Under the pieces are notes generated by a model. That model was not told where the DNA came from and did not search any database. It saw nothing but the letters and a program-made list of their open reading frames with translations. Position numbers and translations under genes: made by a program. Shown here in pieces: positions 44,317 through 53,757 of a DNA stretch of 64,000 nucleotides; position 1 is the stretch's first letter; each line of letters begins with the position of its first letter. The DNA comes from Corynebacterium tuberculostearicum (GTDB taxonomy: Bacteria; Actinomycetota; Actinomycetes; Mycobacteriales; Mycobacteriaceae). Location: assembly GCF_016894265.1 (NCBI RefSeq), contig NZ_CP069791.1, positions 1,364,001 through 1,428,000 on the forward strand, written 5' to 3'.

Positions 44317-45525
44317 ATGGCAAACTTGCTGGGCATTGTGTTTTTCGCCCTTGGCATCGGGCTCACCGTAGCGCTGCACGAAGCAGGCCATATGCTCACC
44401 GCGCGCGCCTTTGGCATGCGCGTGCGCCGCTATTTTATTGGCTTTGGCCCGCGCTTATTCTCCTTCCGGAAGGGCCACACGGAATATGGGCTTGCGGCCT
44501 TCCCGGTAGGCGGGTTTTGCGATATTGCTGGCATGACCGCCCAGGATGAATTCCTCACCGAGGAAGAAGAGCCCCATGCGATGTATAAAAAGCCGTGGTG
44601 GCAGTGCATTATCGTGATGGCCGGCGGCATCGGTGTCAATCTGATTTTGGGCTTTGTCATCCTCTACTTTGTGGCGATGACGGCTGGTCTGCCCAACCCG
44701 GATGCTGACGTGCGCCCCCGTGTGGGCGAGGTGACCTGCTCGGCCAATCAGAAGCCGAACCAAGAACTGGAAAAGTGCACGGGTCAAGGCCCAGCCGGAA
44801 AAGCCGGCGTGCAGGAGGGCGATATCATCGTGGCCCTCGATGGCCAGAAGCTGGATTCTTTTACCCAGCTGCGCGATGAGGTAATGCAGCGCCCCGGTGA
44901 GACCATCACGCTGACGGTGGAGCGCGGTGGGGAAGAAAGGGACTTCCCGGTTCACCTTGATACGGTCAAGCGGTTGAACCAAGACGGCGAGCTAGTCGAT
45001 GCTGGCTCTATCGGGCTGAGCAATCAGCTTATCGATGTCGTCGAAAAGCACGGCGCCGTCGACGCCCTGCCGGCAACCTGGCGCTTTAGCACCTACTCAC
45101 TGAGCGCAACGATCGACGGGCTGAAGCAATTCCCGGGCAAAATTCCGGGTGTGGTGGCCTCCATCTTTGGCCACGAACGCGAGGCCGATGGCCCGATGTC
45201 CGTCGTCGGCGCTTCTCGCGTGGGCGGCGAATTGGCGGAGCGCTCCCTGTGGTCGATGTTCTTTATGATGCTGGCCACCCTGAATTTCTTCCTCGCGCTC
45301 TTTAACCTGATTCCGCTGCCGCCTTTCGACGGCGGACATATCGCCGTCATCATTTATGAAAAGCTGCGCGATGGCATCCGCACACTGGCGGGCAAGCCAG
45401 CTCTGGGGCCGGCCGATTACACCAAGTTGATGCCGGTGACCTATGTCATGGCCGCGCTGCTGATGGGTGTTGGGGCCATCGTGATCGTCGCCGATGTGGT
45501 CAACCCCATTCGGCTATTTGGCTAG
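44317..45525 (+). CDS. rseP: Site-2 intramembrane metalloprotease (RseP/Rip1 type)
   Basis: Cuts membrane-bound anti-sigma factors and signal-peptide remnants inside the bilayer. Zinc motif HEAGH (about residue 21-25) in the first helix and PPFDGGH near the C-terminus (about 330) are clear. A PDZ domain covers about 135-215 (AGVQEGDIIVALDGQ). Four membrane segments. 402 aa. The start is ATG, 14 bases after the dxr stop. Its mycobacterial relative Rip1 controls lipid and stress regulons. Confidence 0.94.
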   Translation: MANLLGIVFFALGIGLTVALHEAGHMLTARAFGMRVRRYFIGFGPRLFSFRKGHTEYGLAAFPVGGFCDIAGMTAQDEFLTEEEEPHAMYKKPWWQCIIVMAGGIGVNLILGFVILYFVAMTAGLPNPDADVRPRVGEVTCSANQKPNQELEKCTGQGPAGKAGVQEGDIIVALDGQKLDSFTQLRDEVMQRPGETITLTVERGGEERDFPVHLDTVKRLNQDGELVDAGSIGLSNQLIDVVEKHGAVDALPATWRFSTYSLSATIDGLKQFPGKIPGVVASIFGHEREADGPMSVVGASRVGGELAERSLWSMFFMMLATLNFFLALFNLIPLPPFDGGHIAVIIYEKLRDGIRTLAGKPALGPADYTKLMPVTYVMAALLMGVGAIVIVADVVNPIRLFG

Positions 45526-45633
45526 CCGCCGCAGCCCCCGCTGCGTGCACTTCAGGCATAAAGCAAGCAGTGCTAGAGTGGGGGCGTTAATCACCCACCG
45601 TATGTATTTACTGTGCTTCAACAAGGAGAATTC

Positions 45634-46797
45634 ATGTCGACCCCCATCGGTCTAGGAATCCCAGACGGCCCACCACCAGTCCTGCACCCGCGCCGCAAGA
45701 CTCGTCAGCTGCAGGTGGGCCCGGTCGGCGTCGGCTCTGACTCGCCCATCTCGGTGCAGTCAATGACCAATACCAAGACGCACGACATCAACGGCACGCT
45801 GCAGCAGATCGCACAGCTGACCGCTTCCGGCTGCGATATCGTGCGTGTGGCTTGCCCTAAGCCCATCGACGCGGAGGCACTTCCGGCCATTGCCAAGAAG
45901 TCTCCGATCCCGGTGATTGCGGATATCCACTTCCAGCCGAAGTACATCTTCCAGGCCATCGATGCTGGTTGCGCCGCCATCCGCGTAAACCCGGGCAATA
46001 TCCGCGAGTTCGATGGCCGTGTGAAGGAAGTTGCTAAGGCCGCAGGCGATGCCGGCATTCCCATCCGCATCGGCGTGAATGGTGGTTCTTTGGACAAGCG
46101 CCTGCTGGAAAAGTACGGCAAGGCCACCCCGGAGGCACTCGTCGAGTCCGCTATTTGGGAGGCTGGCCTCTTTGAGGAGCACGGTTATGGCGATATCGCT
46201 ATTTCCGTTAAGCACTCCGATCCGGTTCTGATGGTGGAGGCCTACCGCCAGCTGGCGGAAAAGACTGATTACCCGCTGCACCTTGGCGTGACCGAGGCTG
46301 GTCCGAAGTTCATGGGCACCATCAAGTCTTCCGTGGCCTTTGGTGCACTGCTGGCAGAGGGCATTGGCGATACCATTCGCGTGTCCCTGTCCGCCCCGCC
46401 GGTAGAGGAAATCAAGGTGGGAGACCAGATTCTGCAGTCGCTCAACCTACGCCCGCGCAAGCTGGAAATCGTCTCCTGCCCGTCCTGCGGCCGCGCCCAG
46501 GTGGACGTTTACAAGCTGGCAGAAGAAGTTACCGCCGGCTTGGACGGCATGGAGTTCCCGCTGCGCGTTGCCGTGATGGGTTGCGTTGTCAACGGCCCAG
46601 GCGAGGCCCGCGATGCCGACCTCGGCGTTGCTTCCGGCAATGGCAAGGGTCAGATCTTTGTTAAGGGCGAGGTTGTTCGCACCGTGCCGGAAGACAAGAT
46701 CGTGGAAACCCTCATTGAAGAGGCCATGCGCATTGCCGATGAGCAGGGTATGGAAGCCGTGGAAGGCGCCAAGGCTGAGGTTCGCGTAACCCAGTAA
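45634..46797 (+). CDS. ispG: (E)-4-hydroxy-3-methylbut-2-enyl-diphosphate synthase
   Basis: IspG (GcpE), the [4Fe-4S] enzyme that makes HMBPP in the MEP pathway. Cluster cysteines are Cys282 and Cys285 (SCPSCGRA) and Cys317 ([11 protein letters not shown]), with a nearby Glu as fourth ligand. The TIM-barrel part has [11 protein letters not shown] at the start. ATG 45634 with AAGGAG at 45622 is used rather than 45613. 387 aa. Dxr, RseP and IspG form a compact block. Confidence 0.96.
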   Translation: MSTPIGLGIPDGPPPVLHPRRKTRQLQVGPVGVGSDSPISVQSMTNTKTHDINGTLQQIAQLTASGCDIVRVACPKPIDAEALPAIAKKSPIPVIADIHFQPKYIFQAIDAGCAAIRVNPGNIREFDGRVKEVAKAAGDAGIPIRIGVNGGSLDKRLLEKYGKATPEALVESAIWEAGLFEEHGYGDIAISVKHSDPVLMVEAYRQLAEKTDYPLHLGVTEAGPKFMGTIKSSVAFGALLAEGIGDTIRVSLSAPPVEEIKVGDQILQSLNLRPRKLEIVSCPSCGRAQVDVYKLAEEVTAGLDGMEFPLRVAVMGCVVNGPGEARDADLGVASGNGKGQIFVKGEVVRTVPEDKIVETLIEEAMRIADEQGMEAVEGAKAEVRVTQ

Positions 46798-46813
46798 TTT
46801 ACCCACTTTGAGC

Positions 46814-46850
46814 AGACTGCCCCGCACTTCGGTGTGGGGCAGTCTTTTTT
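46814..46850 (+). terminator. ispG terminator with UUCG tetraloop
   Basis: AGACTGCCCCGCAC and GTGTGGGGCAGTCT form a 14-bp stem closed by TTCG, followed by TTTTT. Confidence 0.9.
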
Positions 46851-46864
46851 GGCGCTTGCGCTGC

Positions 46865-46870
46865 TAGAGT
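46865..46870 (+). promoter_or_regulatory. -10 box of the PBP gene (leaderless)
   Basis: TAGAGT ends eight bases before ATG 46879, directly after the ispG terminator. Confidence 0.5.
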
Positions 46871-46878
46871 GCCAAGAC

Positions 46879-48741
46879 ATGAAGGACATGAAGAAGTTGG
46901 TCGCGCTGGTTGCAACTATCACGCTCGCCTCCACCAGCGTGGTTGCCTGTACACTGAAGCCGGTTTCTGCGGAACCGGTCGCGGAAGAATTCCTCCAGGG
47001 GATGGAATCCCGCAATAATGACGGCTTAGCCGCGCTTACCGACGCCCCCTCCGACGCCACCTCCGCCCTCGATGCCACCTACTCCGGCCTGCAGGCCGAG
47101 GGGCTCGACATGGAGCTTGAAGGCGTGGACCAAGATGAGAACCTCGCCACGGCGAACTACAAGGTCACCTGGGATCTGCCCAAGGATCGTACCTTGAGCT
47201 ATGACACGCAGATGACGCTGACCAAGACTGAGGATGAATGGACGGTGCGGTGGAAGCCAAGCCTCATCCACCCCGACCTGGGAGCAAATCAGCACCTGGA
47301 ACTGCGCGCACTGGAAGCAGAGCGCGCCAGCGTGGTGTCTTCCAACGGAGTGGAATTGATGAGCCCGGGGCTGAACTACCGGCTGGTGGTAGATACTAGC
47401 TCGCTGGATGATGTGCGGCCCACCGCTTCTAAGATCAGCGGCGCACTGGCTGCCGCCCACCGCCAGGATGACTCCATTGCAGAGATGGATGCCAAGGATC
47501 TGGCGAAAAAATTGGAGGATGCAGACGGCTCCTTTTCCGTCACCATGTTTACGGAGGATCAAGCCAAGGCTGTGCGCCCCAGGGTGGAAGGCATAGACGG
47601 CGCGCGCCTCAATGAAGAACCGGCTCTGGTCACCCGCGACCGTGGGCTGGCACCCGATCTGATGTCGCGTGTGCGCTCCGCGGTCCAGGATGAGGTCGAT
47701 GGCCAAACCGGCTGGTCCATTTCTGTGGTCAATGAAAATGGTGCGGCGCTCTCTGATGTGGAAAAGCACGACCCTGATGCGGCACCGTCGATCAAGGTAG
47801 GTCTGGACTACGATGTGCAGCGTGCCGCGCAGGAGGCGGTCAACGAGCGTGCCGATTCCCAGGCCATGCTCGTAGCCATCCGCCCCTCCAATGGTGATAT
47901 CTTGGCCGTCGCCCAAACCGAGAAGGCCGATGAAGACGGCGATGTAGCCTTACAAGGTCAGTACCCGCCCGGCTCGGTATTCAAGATTCTCACCGCAGCG
48001 GCCGGCGTAGAAAAGCAGGGGCTTAATACCGATACCATCGTTCCGTGCCCGGGCACCATGGATATCTTTGGCCGCGTGGTGACCAACTACAATGCCTTCG
48101 CCCTAGGCAGCGTTCCGCTCAGCCAAGCCTTTGCACAATCGTGCAACACTACCTTCGCGGATATTTCCACCAAGCTCAAGCCTGGTGAGTTGAAAGACAT
48201 GGGAAAGAAGTTTGGCTACGGAGTGGAATACGATATTCCAGGCCTTACTACCATTACCGGTTCCATTCCGGAGGGCAAAGAACCACTGGAGCGCACTGAA
48301 GCTGGCTATGGTCAAGGCTACGACTTGGCTAGCCCTTTCGGCATGGCGCTGGTCTCTGCCACGGTAGCCAACGGCAAAACGCCAACACCTCAGCTGATTG
48401 AAGGCCATGAGACCAAAGCCTCCGATAAGCCGCAGCAGATTTCTAAGCCCGTGTTGGACAATGTCCGCAGCATGATGCGCCAAGTGGTCACCAGCGGTAC
48501 TGCCCGCAGCATGGCTGCTGGCGGCACCATCTACGGCAAGACCGGTGAGGCCGAGATTAACGAGGGCTCGCACGCCTGGTTTACCGGCTACCGCGAAGAA
48601 GACGATATCGCCTTTGCCACCCTCGTGGTTTTGGGCGGCGGCTCCGATGTATCGGTAAATATCACGAGCAACTTCTTGCAGAAGGTCGATGATTACCGTT
48701 CAGGCCCACACGAAGGGGCAGCGCCCCCAGCCGAAGGCTAG
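46879..48741 (+). CDS. Penicillin-binding transpeptidase, lipoprotein with MecA-like N-terminal domain
   Basis: A 620-aa class B-like PBP that crosslinks peptidoglycan. A signal peptide ends in a lipobox (TSVVAC, Cys near residue 24), so it is membrane-tethered by lipid. A MecA_N/NTF2-like domain (about 30-145) and a dimerisation-like region (about 150-310) follow. The transpeptidase domain has SVFK (in PPGSVFKIL, about 371), SCN (about 430) and KTG (about 554). Start codon ATG 46879 has a -10 box eight bases away; ATG 46888 is an alternative. The combination resembles actinobacterial low-affinity PBPs. Confidence 0.9.
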   Translation: MKDMKKLVALVATITLASTSVVACTLKPVSAEPVAEEFLQGMESRNNDGLAALTDAPSDATSALDATYSGLQAEGLDMELEGVDQDENLATANYKVTWDLPKDRTLSYDTQMTLTKTEDEWTVRWKPSLIHPDLGANQHLELRALEAERASVVSSNGVELMSPGLNYRLVVDTSSLDDVRPTASKISGALAAAHRQDDSIAEMDAKDLAKKLEDADGSFSVTMFTEDQAKAVRPRVEGIDGARLNEEPALVTRDRGLAPDLMSRVRSAVQDEVDGQTGWSISVVNENGAALSDVEKHDPDAAPSIKVGLDYDVQRAAQEAVNERADSQAMLVAIRPSNGDILAVAQTEKADEDGDVALQGQYPPGSVFKILTAAAGVEKQGLNTDTIVPCPGTMDIFGRVVTNYNAFALGSVPLSQAFAQSCNTTFADISTKLKPGELKDMGKKFGYGVEYDIPGLTTITGSIPEGKEPLERTEAGYGQGYDLASPFGMALVSATVANGKTPTPQLIEGHETKASDKPQQISKPVLDNVRSMMRQVVTSGTARSMAAGGTIYGKTGEAEINEGSHAWFTGYREEDDIAFATLVVLGGGSDVSVNITSNFLQKVDDYRSGPHEGAAPPAEG

Positions 48742-48807
48742 AACCCCCGCCTGCCCTCGTGACCCCGGCTGCTGCATTATGGGCGTGGAGGACTACCATG
48801 GGAAACC

Positions 48808-49677
48808 ATGAGTAATCGAGGAAAGCTAAAGCCAGGCAAGCCCACCCCCATCCTCACCGTGCCGGAGAGCATTGAGCGCCCCGAGTACGTGTGGAAGGAC
48901 GAAGTGCAGGAGGGCATTGGCGAGCCCTACGTCCAGTCTCCTGAAGTCATTGAGAAGATGCGTGAGGCCTGCAAGATTGCAGCCAACGCACTCAAGGAGG
49001 CCGGCAAGGCCGTGCAGCCGGGCGTAACTACTGATTATGTGGACCGCGTGGCGCACGAGTACATGTGCGACCACGGCGCTTACCCGTCCACGCTGGGCTA
49101 CCGCGGCTTCCCCAAGTCCAGCTGCGTTTCCCTCAATGAGATTGTTTGCCACGGCATCCCGGATACCACCGTGATTGAGGATGGCGACATCGTTAATATC
49201 GATATCACTGCTTATAAGAACGGCGTCCACGGTGATAATAACGCCACCTTCCTCGCCGGCGACGTCTCCGAGGAACACCGCCTGCTGGTAGAGCGCACCA
49301 AGGAGGCCACCATGCGCGGTATCAAGGCCGCAAAGCCCGGCCGTGAGATTAACGTCATTGGCCGCGTTATTGAGTCTTATGCCAAGCGCTTCGGCTACAA
49401 CGTCGTGCGCGATTTCACCGGCCACGGTGTTGGCCCGACTTTCCATAACGGCCTGGTTGTCCTGCACCATGACTCGACCGTCTACCGCGATATCCTCGAA
49501 CCGGGTATGACGCTTACCGTTGAGCCGATGATTAACCTCGGCTCCTTGGATTATGAGATCTGGGACGATGACTGGACCGTTCAAAACACTGACGGCAAGT
49601 TCACCGCCCAGTTTGAGCACACCCTTGTCATCACCGAGGACGGCAACGAAATCCTTACCATCCCAGACGAGGACTAG
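48808..49677 (+). CDS. map: Methionine aminopeptidase
   Basis: Type I MetAP (M24 fold) removing N-terminal Met. Metal ligands appear in [29 protein letters not shown] and QFEHTLVIT. The N-terminus has an extension of about 45 residues, like type 1c enzymes of actinobacteria, with a PxxPG-like region ([10 protein letters not shown]). 289 aa. Confidence 0.95.
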   Translation: MSNRGKLKPGKPTPILTVPESIERPEYVWKDEVQEGIGEPYVQSPEVIEKMREACKIAANALKEAGKAVQPGVTTDYVDRVAHEYMCDHGAYPSTLGYRGFPKSSCVSLNEIVCHGIPDTTVIEDGDIVNIDITAYKNGVHGDNNATFLAGDVSEEHRLLVERTKEATMRGIKAAKPGREINVIGRVIESYAKRFGYNVVRDFTGHGVGPTFHNGLVVLHHDSTVYRDILEPGMTLTVEPMINLGSLDYEIWDDDWTVQNTDGKFTAQFEHTLVITEDGNEILTIPDED

Positions 49678-49689
49678 AAACTATAAACT

Positions 49690-49734
49690 AAGGCCGCCTC
49701 CATGGCCCAGTAGGCGAGTGGAGGCGGCCTTTTG
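49690..49734 (+). terminator. map terminator
   Basis: AAGGCCGCCTCCA pairs with TGGAGGCGGCCTT (13 bp), followed by TTTG. The 13-mer repeat follows at 49738. Confidence 0.85.
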
Positions 49735-49737
49735 CAT

Positions 49738-49750
49738 GCTTGCCGACGCC
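49738..49750 (+). repeat. Dispersed 13-mer GCTTGCCGACGCC, copy 6 (intergenic)
   Basis: Exact copy directly after the map terminator. Confidence 0.6.
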
Positions 49751-49812
49751 CGACGGTAGACGCCAGACGCCGTGCGCAACGGGTTCACACTTAGCAACCA
49801 GCTGCGCATAGC

Positions 49813-49841
49813 AAAAGGGCCTCGTTCGAAGAACGAGGCCC
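49813..49841 (-). terminator. Terminator of the secreted-pair operon
   Basis: GGGCCTCGTTC and GAACGAGGCCC form a perfect 11-bp stem with a three-base loop; on the minus strand it runs into TTTT. Confidence 0.85.
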
Positions 49842-49883
49842 CGTGCAAGCCCTAGCCATCTAGAGCCAATCTGCAGCTAATAA

Positions 49884-50282
49884 TTAGCGGCGGAAGATTG
49901 GGTCCAGGATGTGCTGCGGGATGATGCCGTTGTGAACAGCGTAGTTGTAAGCGCCGATGATTGCGCCGATGACGGAGGTGATGCCCAGTGCGGTAGCACC
50001 CTTCTTCCAATCGGAAGCCCACTCCGGGATGTTTTCGGAGATTTCGGTGCCCCACATGTCCTCGCCGGTAACCTGGTTTTCAGGCTTAACGACAGGCTTG
50101 CCGTCCTGACCTTCGGACCATGCACCCTTCTTCTTGCCCAGCTGGGTGAAGGAGCTGGAGGAAGAGGAGGAGGTGGTGTTCTCGTTGGTGGAAGAGGACT
50201 CTGCAGAAGCAACGGCGGTGCCGCCGAAGGCTACGGTGACAGCGGTAGCAGCAGCAACGGCTGCGGTGCGGAAGTTACGCAT
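49884..50282 (-). CDS. Small secreted protein with C-terminal Gly-rich helix (pair member 2)
   Basis: A 132-aa protein with a clear Sec signal peptide (MRNFRTAAVAAATAVTVAFG, cut after ASA near residue 27). A Ser/Thr/Asn-rich stretch (about 28-45) and a charged part (about 50-90) follow. The end holds a hydrophobic Gly-spaced segment (TALGITSVIGAIIGAYNYAV, about 96-115) and HNGIIP. It shares the layout and the GxxxGxxYN(F/Y)xVH ending with its upstream neighbour. It could be an envelope protein, pore or peptide of unknown use; no family is recognised. GAAAGG lies before the ATG. Confidence 0.7.
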   Translation of the reverse strand: MRNFRTAAVAAATAVTVAFGGTAVASAESSSTNENTTSSSSSSSFTQLGKKKGAWSEGQDGKPVVKPENQVTGEDMWGTEISENIPEWASDWKKGATALGITSVIGAIIGAYNYAVHNGIIPQHILDPIFRR

Positions 50283-50330
50283 TGTGAAAATTACCTTTCG
50301 GAAGTTTTGATTGAGCCGTGTGGCTGTTGC

Positions 50331-50717
50331 TTAGAAGGACGGGCCGTGAACGAAGAAGTTGTATACAGGGCCGATGATGCCGCCGAGCAGGGCGCCGATG
50401 CCTGCTACAACGGTTGCACCGTAGAAGACCTTTGCCCATGCCGGCTGGTCGGAGAAGTCCTTGGAAGAACCGAAGATGCCAACGCCGTTAGCTGCCTGGT
50501 CGCCCTCGAGCTTGTGGCCAAGCTCGGAGGACAGAGAGCCGCCGGACTTGCCGTTGTCATCGTCGCCGCCCTTTGCGGTGTTGGACGGGTTCTGCGGCTG
50601 TACCTCGATCTCGGTGCCGTTCTGGTTGACGGTCTCGTCAGCGGAAGCAACGGTGGTGCCGCCGAAGGCAACGGCGAGAGCGGTTGCGCCAGCGATAGCT
50701 GCATTGCGGATACGCAT
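50331..50717 (-). CDS. Small secreted protein with C-terminal Gly-rich helix (pair member 1)
   Basis: A 128-aa protein. Signal peptide MRIRNAAIAGATALAVAFGG cut after ASA (about residue 27). A middle part rich in Asn/Asp/Gly and charged residues follows. The C-terminal hydrophobic segment (VVAGIGALLGGIIGPVYNFF, about 104-123) ends in VHGPSF. ATG 50717 has AAGGA upstream; the longer frame to 50882 lacks support. The gene lies 48 bases before the second member, so they form one operon. Promoter signals: see the GlxR site entry. Confidence 0.7.
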   Translation of the reverse strand: MRIRNAAIAGATALAVAFGGTTVASADETVNQNGTEIEVQPQNPSNTAKGGDDDNGKSGGSLSSELGHKLEGDQAANGVGIFGSSKDFSDQPAWAKVFYGATVVAGIGALLGGIIGPVYNFFVHGPSF

Positions 50718-51039
50718 ATCAAAATTCCTTAAAAGTCGTACTTGCAAGGCTTCCACATTGGGAAACCAAAGTGTTATTGAATGTACAGGGAACATCCAGA
50801 AACACGCGGTAGCCGTGTTCGTATCGGCTCTAGCCGGTGTCTCAACACAATTTAGTAAAACTGTTGTCCTTTTGCACGTCATGGGCCGAAATTCCGGCCA
50901 TTAAATTTATTTGGGCCCCTTAAAGGAGTTGAATTCCCTGAAAATGCAAAGTAGGAATCCTTAGTCTGAAGTGGGAAGATATCTTATAGGCTGGGAAGAT
51001 ACTGGGCATGTGTGAGAAAGATCACGTAACAATTTACTT
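50718..51039 (-). promoter_or_regulatory. Long leader and promoter of the secreted-pair operon
   Basis: A 322-base gap after mycothione reductase. TAAGAT on the minus strand (50981-50986) is a good -10, giving a start near 50974 and a leader of about 257 bases. The leader holds a palindromic hairpin GGCCG/CGGCC (50884-50899) and an AT-rich stretch. The long leader suggests RNA-level control. Confidence 0.5.
51011..51026. promoter_or_regulatory. Predicted GlxR (CRP-type) binding site
   Basis: TGTGAGAAAGATCACG matches the known corynebacterial GlxR consensus TGTGAnnTAnnTCACA at nearly all fixed positions. Its centre is about 44 bases upstream of the predicted start at 50974, the distance typical for class II activation. 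Confidence 0.6.
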
Positions 51040-52437
51040 TTACCACTCCAGTCCCAAAAGGGCATTTTCCACTACTTCTGGCAGCGCAGGGTGGATCCAA
51101 TATTGGTTGCGAGTGAACTCCCGCATGTCCAATTTGTAGGCCATCGCGGTAATCAATTGCTGGATGAGGGTGGAGGCCTGCGGGCCCATGAGGTGCGCGC
51201 CGAGAAGCTGCCCTGTCGCGCGATCGGCAACTAGCTTGCAGATACCGGTGCTATCTTCCATAGCCCAGCCGTAGGCAACGTCGCCAAAGTTCTGGACCTT
51301 GACGGTGACGTCGAAGCCCTTCTGTCGTGCTTGCTTCTCAGTTAGGCCCACTGTGGCGATTTGTGGGTGGGTAAAGATGGCGGCGGGGACATTGTCGTGG
51401 GGCAGTGGGCGGAGATCTTCTGGGTGGAGCAGGTTGTGCTGCACGGCGCGGGTCTCCGCATTGGCTACGTGCTTGAGCATGTACGGCGAGGAGACATCGC
51501 CAAGTGCCCAAACACCCTCGGCGGCGGTGCGGCCGAACTCATCGGTGCTCACGCGGGCGTCGGCAAGCAGCTCAATGCCTGCCTTGTCCAGATCCATTTG
51601 ATCGCCGTTTGGGGTGCGCCCGGTAGCAACTAGAATCGCTTCTGCTTCCACGGACTCACCATTGTCGAGCTCCAACCGCACGCCCGTGTCAGTTTCCTCG
51701 AGCTTGGTGCCATTGGCTATGTGCACGTCGAAGCGATCGCGAGCAATTTGGTTGAAGCGCCTGGAAATGTCATCATCGAGGTGGCGCAGCAAGGTCTCGG
51801 ACCGGTTGACCACGGTCACCTTGGTGCCGAGGCCGTCGAAGACGTGGGCAAACTCCATCGCGATATAGCCGCCGCCCACCACGATTAAGCTCTCCGGCTG
51901 GTGGTCCATGCGCATAATGTCTTCATTGGTGTAGTACTTGATGCCGGAATCTGCATAGACCTCCGGAATGACCGGCCGGGAACCGGCGGCAATGACGATC
52001 TGATCGCCACTGATGACATGGTTGCCAGTTTGTATGGTCTTGGGGCCAACAAAGCGAGCGTGTTCGTCGTAGACGGTGATATTAGGGGTTTCCTCACCGC
52101 GGCGGTACTGCTCGCCGCCTTGGGCAATCTGGTCGATGCGGTTGTTAAAGACGCGGTCCACAATGGAGTTCCAGTCCACGCTGTTGACCTGAGCATCTAG
52201 GCCTAGCCGGCCGGCTTCGCGTGCAGCCAAGGCGATGTCGGCGGCATAGACATACATCTTGGTGGGAATGCAGCCTACGTTGAGGCAGGTGCCGCCGAAG
52301 GTGCCCTTTTCAATGATGGCGATTTTCTGGTCATCAAAATCCGGGCTAGGGATGGAGTTTCCGGAGCCGGTGCCGATGATGATGAGGTCGAAATGTTCCT
52401 CGGCAGCGGGCGTGTGGGACTGGTGTGAAGTAGTCAC
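51040..52437 (-). CDS. mtr: Mycothione reductase
   Basis: FAD-dependent disulfide reductase that keeps mycothiol reduced with NADPH. The FAD site is IIIGTGSGNS, and the redox-active cysteine pair is in GGTCLNVGCIPTK (about residues 48-60). NADPH site VVGGGYIAMEFAHVF follows. The C-terminal catalytic His-Glu is in HPALPEVVE (about 452-460). 465 aa. It is downstream of the hydrolase gene on the same strand, 27 bases apart. Confidence 0.93.
   Translation of the reverse strand: MTTSHQSHTPAAEEHFDLIIIGTGSGNSIPSPDFDDQKIAIIEKGTFGGTCLNVGCIPTKMYVYAADIALAAREAGRLGLDAQVNSVDWNSIVDRVFNNRIDQIAQGGEQYRRGEETPNITVYDEHARFVGPKTIQTGNHVISGDQIVIAAGSRPVIPEVYADSGIKYYTNEDIMRMDHQPESLIVVGGGYIAMEFAHVFDGLGTKVTVVNRSETLLRHLDDDISRRFNQIARDRFDVHIANGTKLEETDTGVRLELDNGESVEAEAILVATGRTPNGDQMDLDKAGIELLADARVSTDEFGRTAAEGVWALGDVSSPYMLKHVANAETRAVQHNLLHPEDLRPLPHDNVPAAIFTHPQIATVGLTEKQARQKGFDVTVKVQNFGDVAYGWAMEDSTGICKLVADRATGQLLGAHLMGPQASTLIQQLITAMAYKLDMREFTRNQYWIHPALPEVVENALLGLEW
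51556..51568 (-). repeat. Dispersed 13-mer GCTTGCCGACGCC, copy 7 (inside mtr)
   Basis: Exact copy, read as Leu-Ala-Asp-Ala in mtr. Confidence 0.55.
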
Positions 52438-52464
52438 GTTTATTCCTTATATATAGGGACTAAA

Positions 52465-53493
52465 TTACTGAGTGGATTGTGGAGTATCGAGGACGGTGGG
52501 CAGCCACTTGTCACAGGCGTCAAAAGCTTCTTGGAGCGGGTCCGGAAGCGATAGGAACACATCGTGCCTAGCGCCCTTGATGGGATGCAAGGTGTAGTGG
52601 GCACTAAGTTCCTTTGCCCAGCGCCGCGTTTGCGCAACGTCGATGATGACATCTGCGTGGTTCACGCTGTCGGAGTAGGGCTGGCCCAATTGAGTGCGAG
52701 TGGACTGCAAGGTCAAGATCGGCACGCCGGCATCAACGCGGCCGCTGTGAATAGCATCAAAGCCGTGGAATACCGCGGCTATCCAACCGACATATTTCTT
52801 ATGGCCGGCCAGCGGCTTAAAGCGAAGGTCAAAATCCCAGTCGCCGTAGAAATCCTTGTGCACGGACTCGCCGTAAGCAGTGAGATTACCGCCGGGTAGC
52901 GGAGTCATTGGGGCTATACGGCCCAATGTGTAGAGCAGCGGCTTGAGTGGTGTGAGGACCTGGCCGGGCACGCCCATCATGTCGAGCCACGGACTGTTCA
53001 GGATGAGGCCCGCCAGGCGCTGGTGGCGCTCTCGGTCGGTTCGACGTAGATGATCCATCCACAGCGGGGCGATCAGGCCACCGGTGGAGTGGGCGATGAA
53101 GATGACTTCATCATTGGGGATCGCATCAAGTGCGGCGGTGAGGTCTGTAAAATACAGCGCCAGGTCCGAAGCATAGTGCCACGATTGGCCCGAGCGGCGC
53201 GAGCGGCCGCACTTGCGCAGATCGATGGCATAAAAGTCATAACCCTCGGCGGCAAAGTGCTCGGCTACGTGGGTGTGGAAGAAATAATCGGTCATGCCGT
53301 GTAGCCACACCAGCGCTGGGCGTGACGGGGCCGCTGACTCACGTGCAGTACCACCCGCGTGCTCCGGCGCGTAGTGCACCAGCGTGGTGACCACGTCGCC
53401 TTCGCCATCGGGGTCTGTACCCAAGTCAATGGTGGCAGCTTCATAGTCGGGGCCAAGTTTGTCTGGGCCCCATACCGGGGAGTGTGTAACCAT
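52465..53493 (-). CDS. Alpha/beta hydrolase (monoacylglycerol-lipase type)
   Basis: A 342-aa soluble hydrolase. The nucleophile elbow is IAHSTGG (Ser about 140); the Asp is likely in HADVIID, and the His in KGARHDVF near the C-terminus. The oxyanion region is VWLHGMTDYFFHT. The upstream TAGAAT box at 53500-53505 lies six bases before the ATG, pointing to a leaderless mRNA shared with mtr downstream. Substrate probably an acylglycerol or lysophospholipid, not certain. Confidence 0.83.
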   Translation of the reverse strand: MVTHSPVWGPDKLGPDYEAATIDLGTDPDGEGDVVTTLVHYAPEHAGGTARESAAPSRPALVWLHGMTDYFFHTHVAEHFAAEGYDFYAIDLRKCGRSRRSGQSWHYASDLALYFTDLTAALDAIPNDEVIFIAHSTGGLIAPLWMDHLRRTDRERHQRLAGLILNSPWLDMMGVPGQVLTPLKPLLYTLGRIAPMTPLPGGNLTAYGESVHKDFYGDWDFDLRFKPLAGHKKYVGWIAAVFHGFDAIHSGRVDAGVPILTLQSTRTQLGQPYSDSVNHADVIIDVAQTRRWAKELSAHYTLHPIKGARHDVFLSLPDPLQEAFDACDKWLPTVLDTPQSTQ

Positions 53494-53757
53494 GCCTCGA
53501 TTCTAGGTGCAACGAAGAATTTATGGTGCTGCTACTGGGGTGTAAATGGTGGGGGCAGAAATTCCCACATTTTTGCCACTGGTCTGGGGGAGAAATCCCA
53601 AATTGAATGAGAAAAGCGTAGAGTAAGGCCTTAATGCGTGACGCACTGCCAGGTTGTCATAGTGCAGCGATGGTGGCGCGGGGCGCTAAGCGCTAAAAAT
53701 CAAGGCGTAGACCGCGCCGATGGATATCTATTTTCAATTCGAAGAGGTAATAACACA
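53494..53757. other. Intergenic region before mqo
   Basis: Contains the leaderless hydrolase promoter (53500-53505, minus), a plus-strand TAGAGT box (53619-53624) as a possible mqo -10, and a tandem GCGCTAA repeat at about 53686-53699. An mqo leader of about 130 bases would result. No gene seen. Confidence 0.45.
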
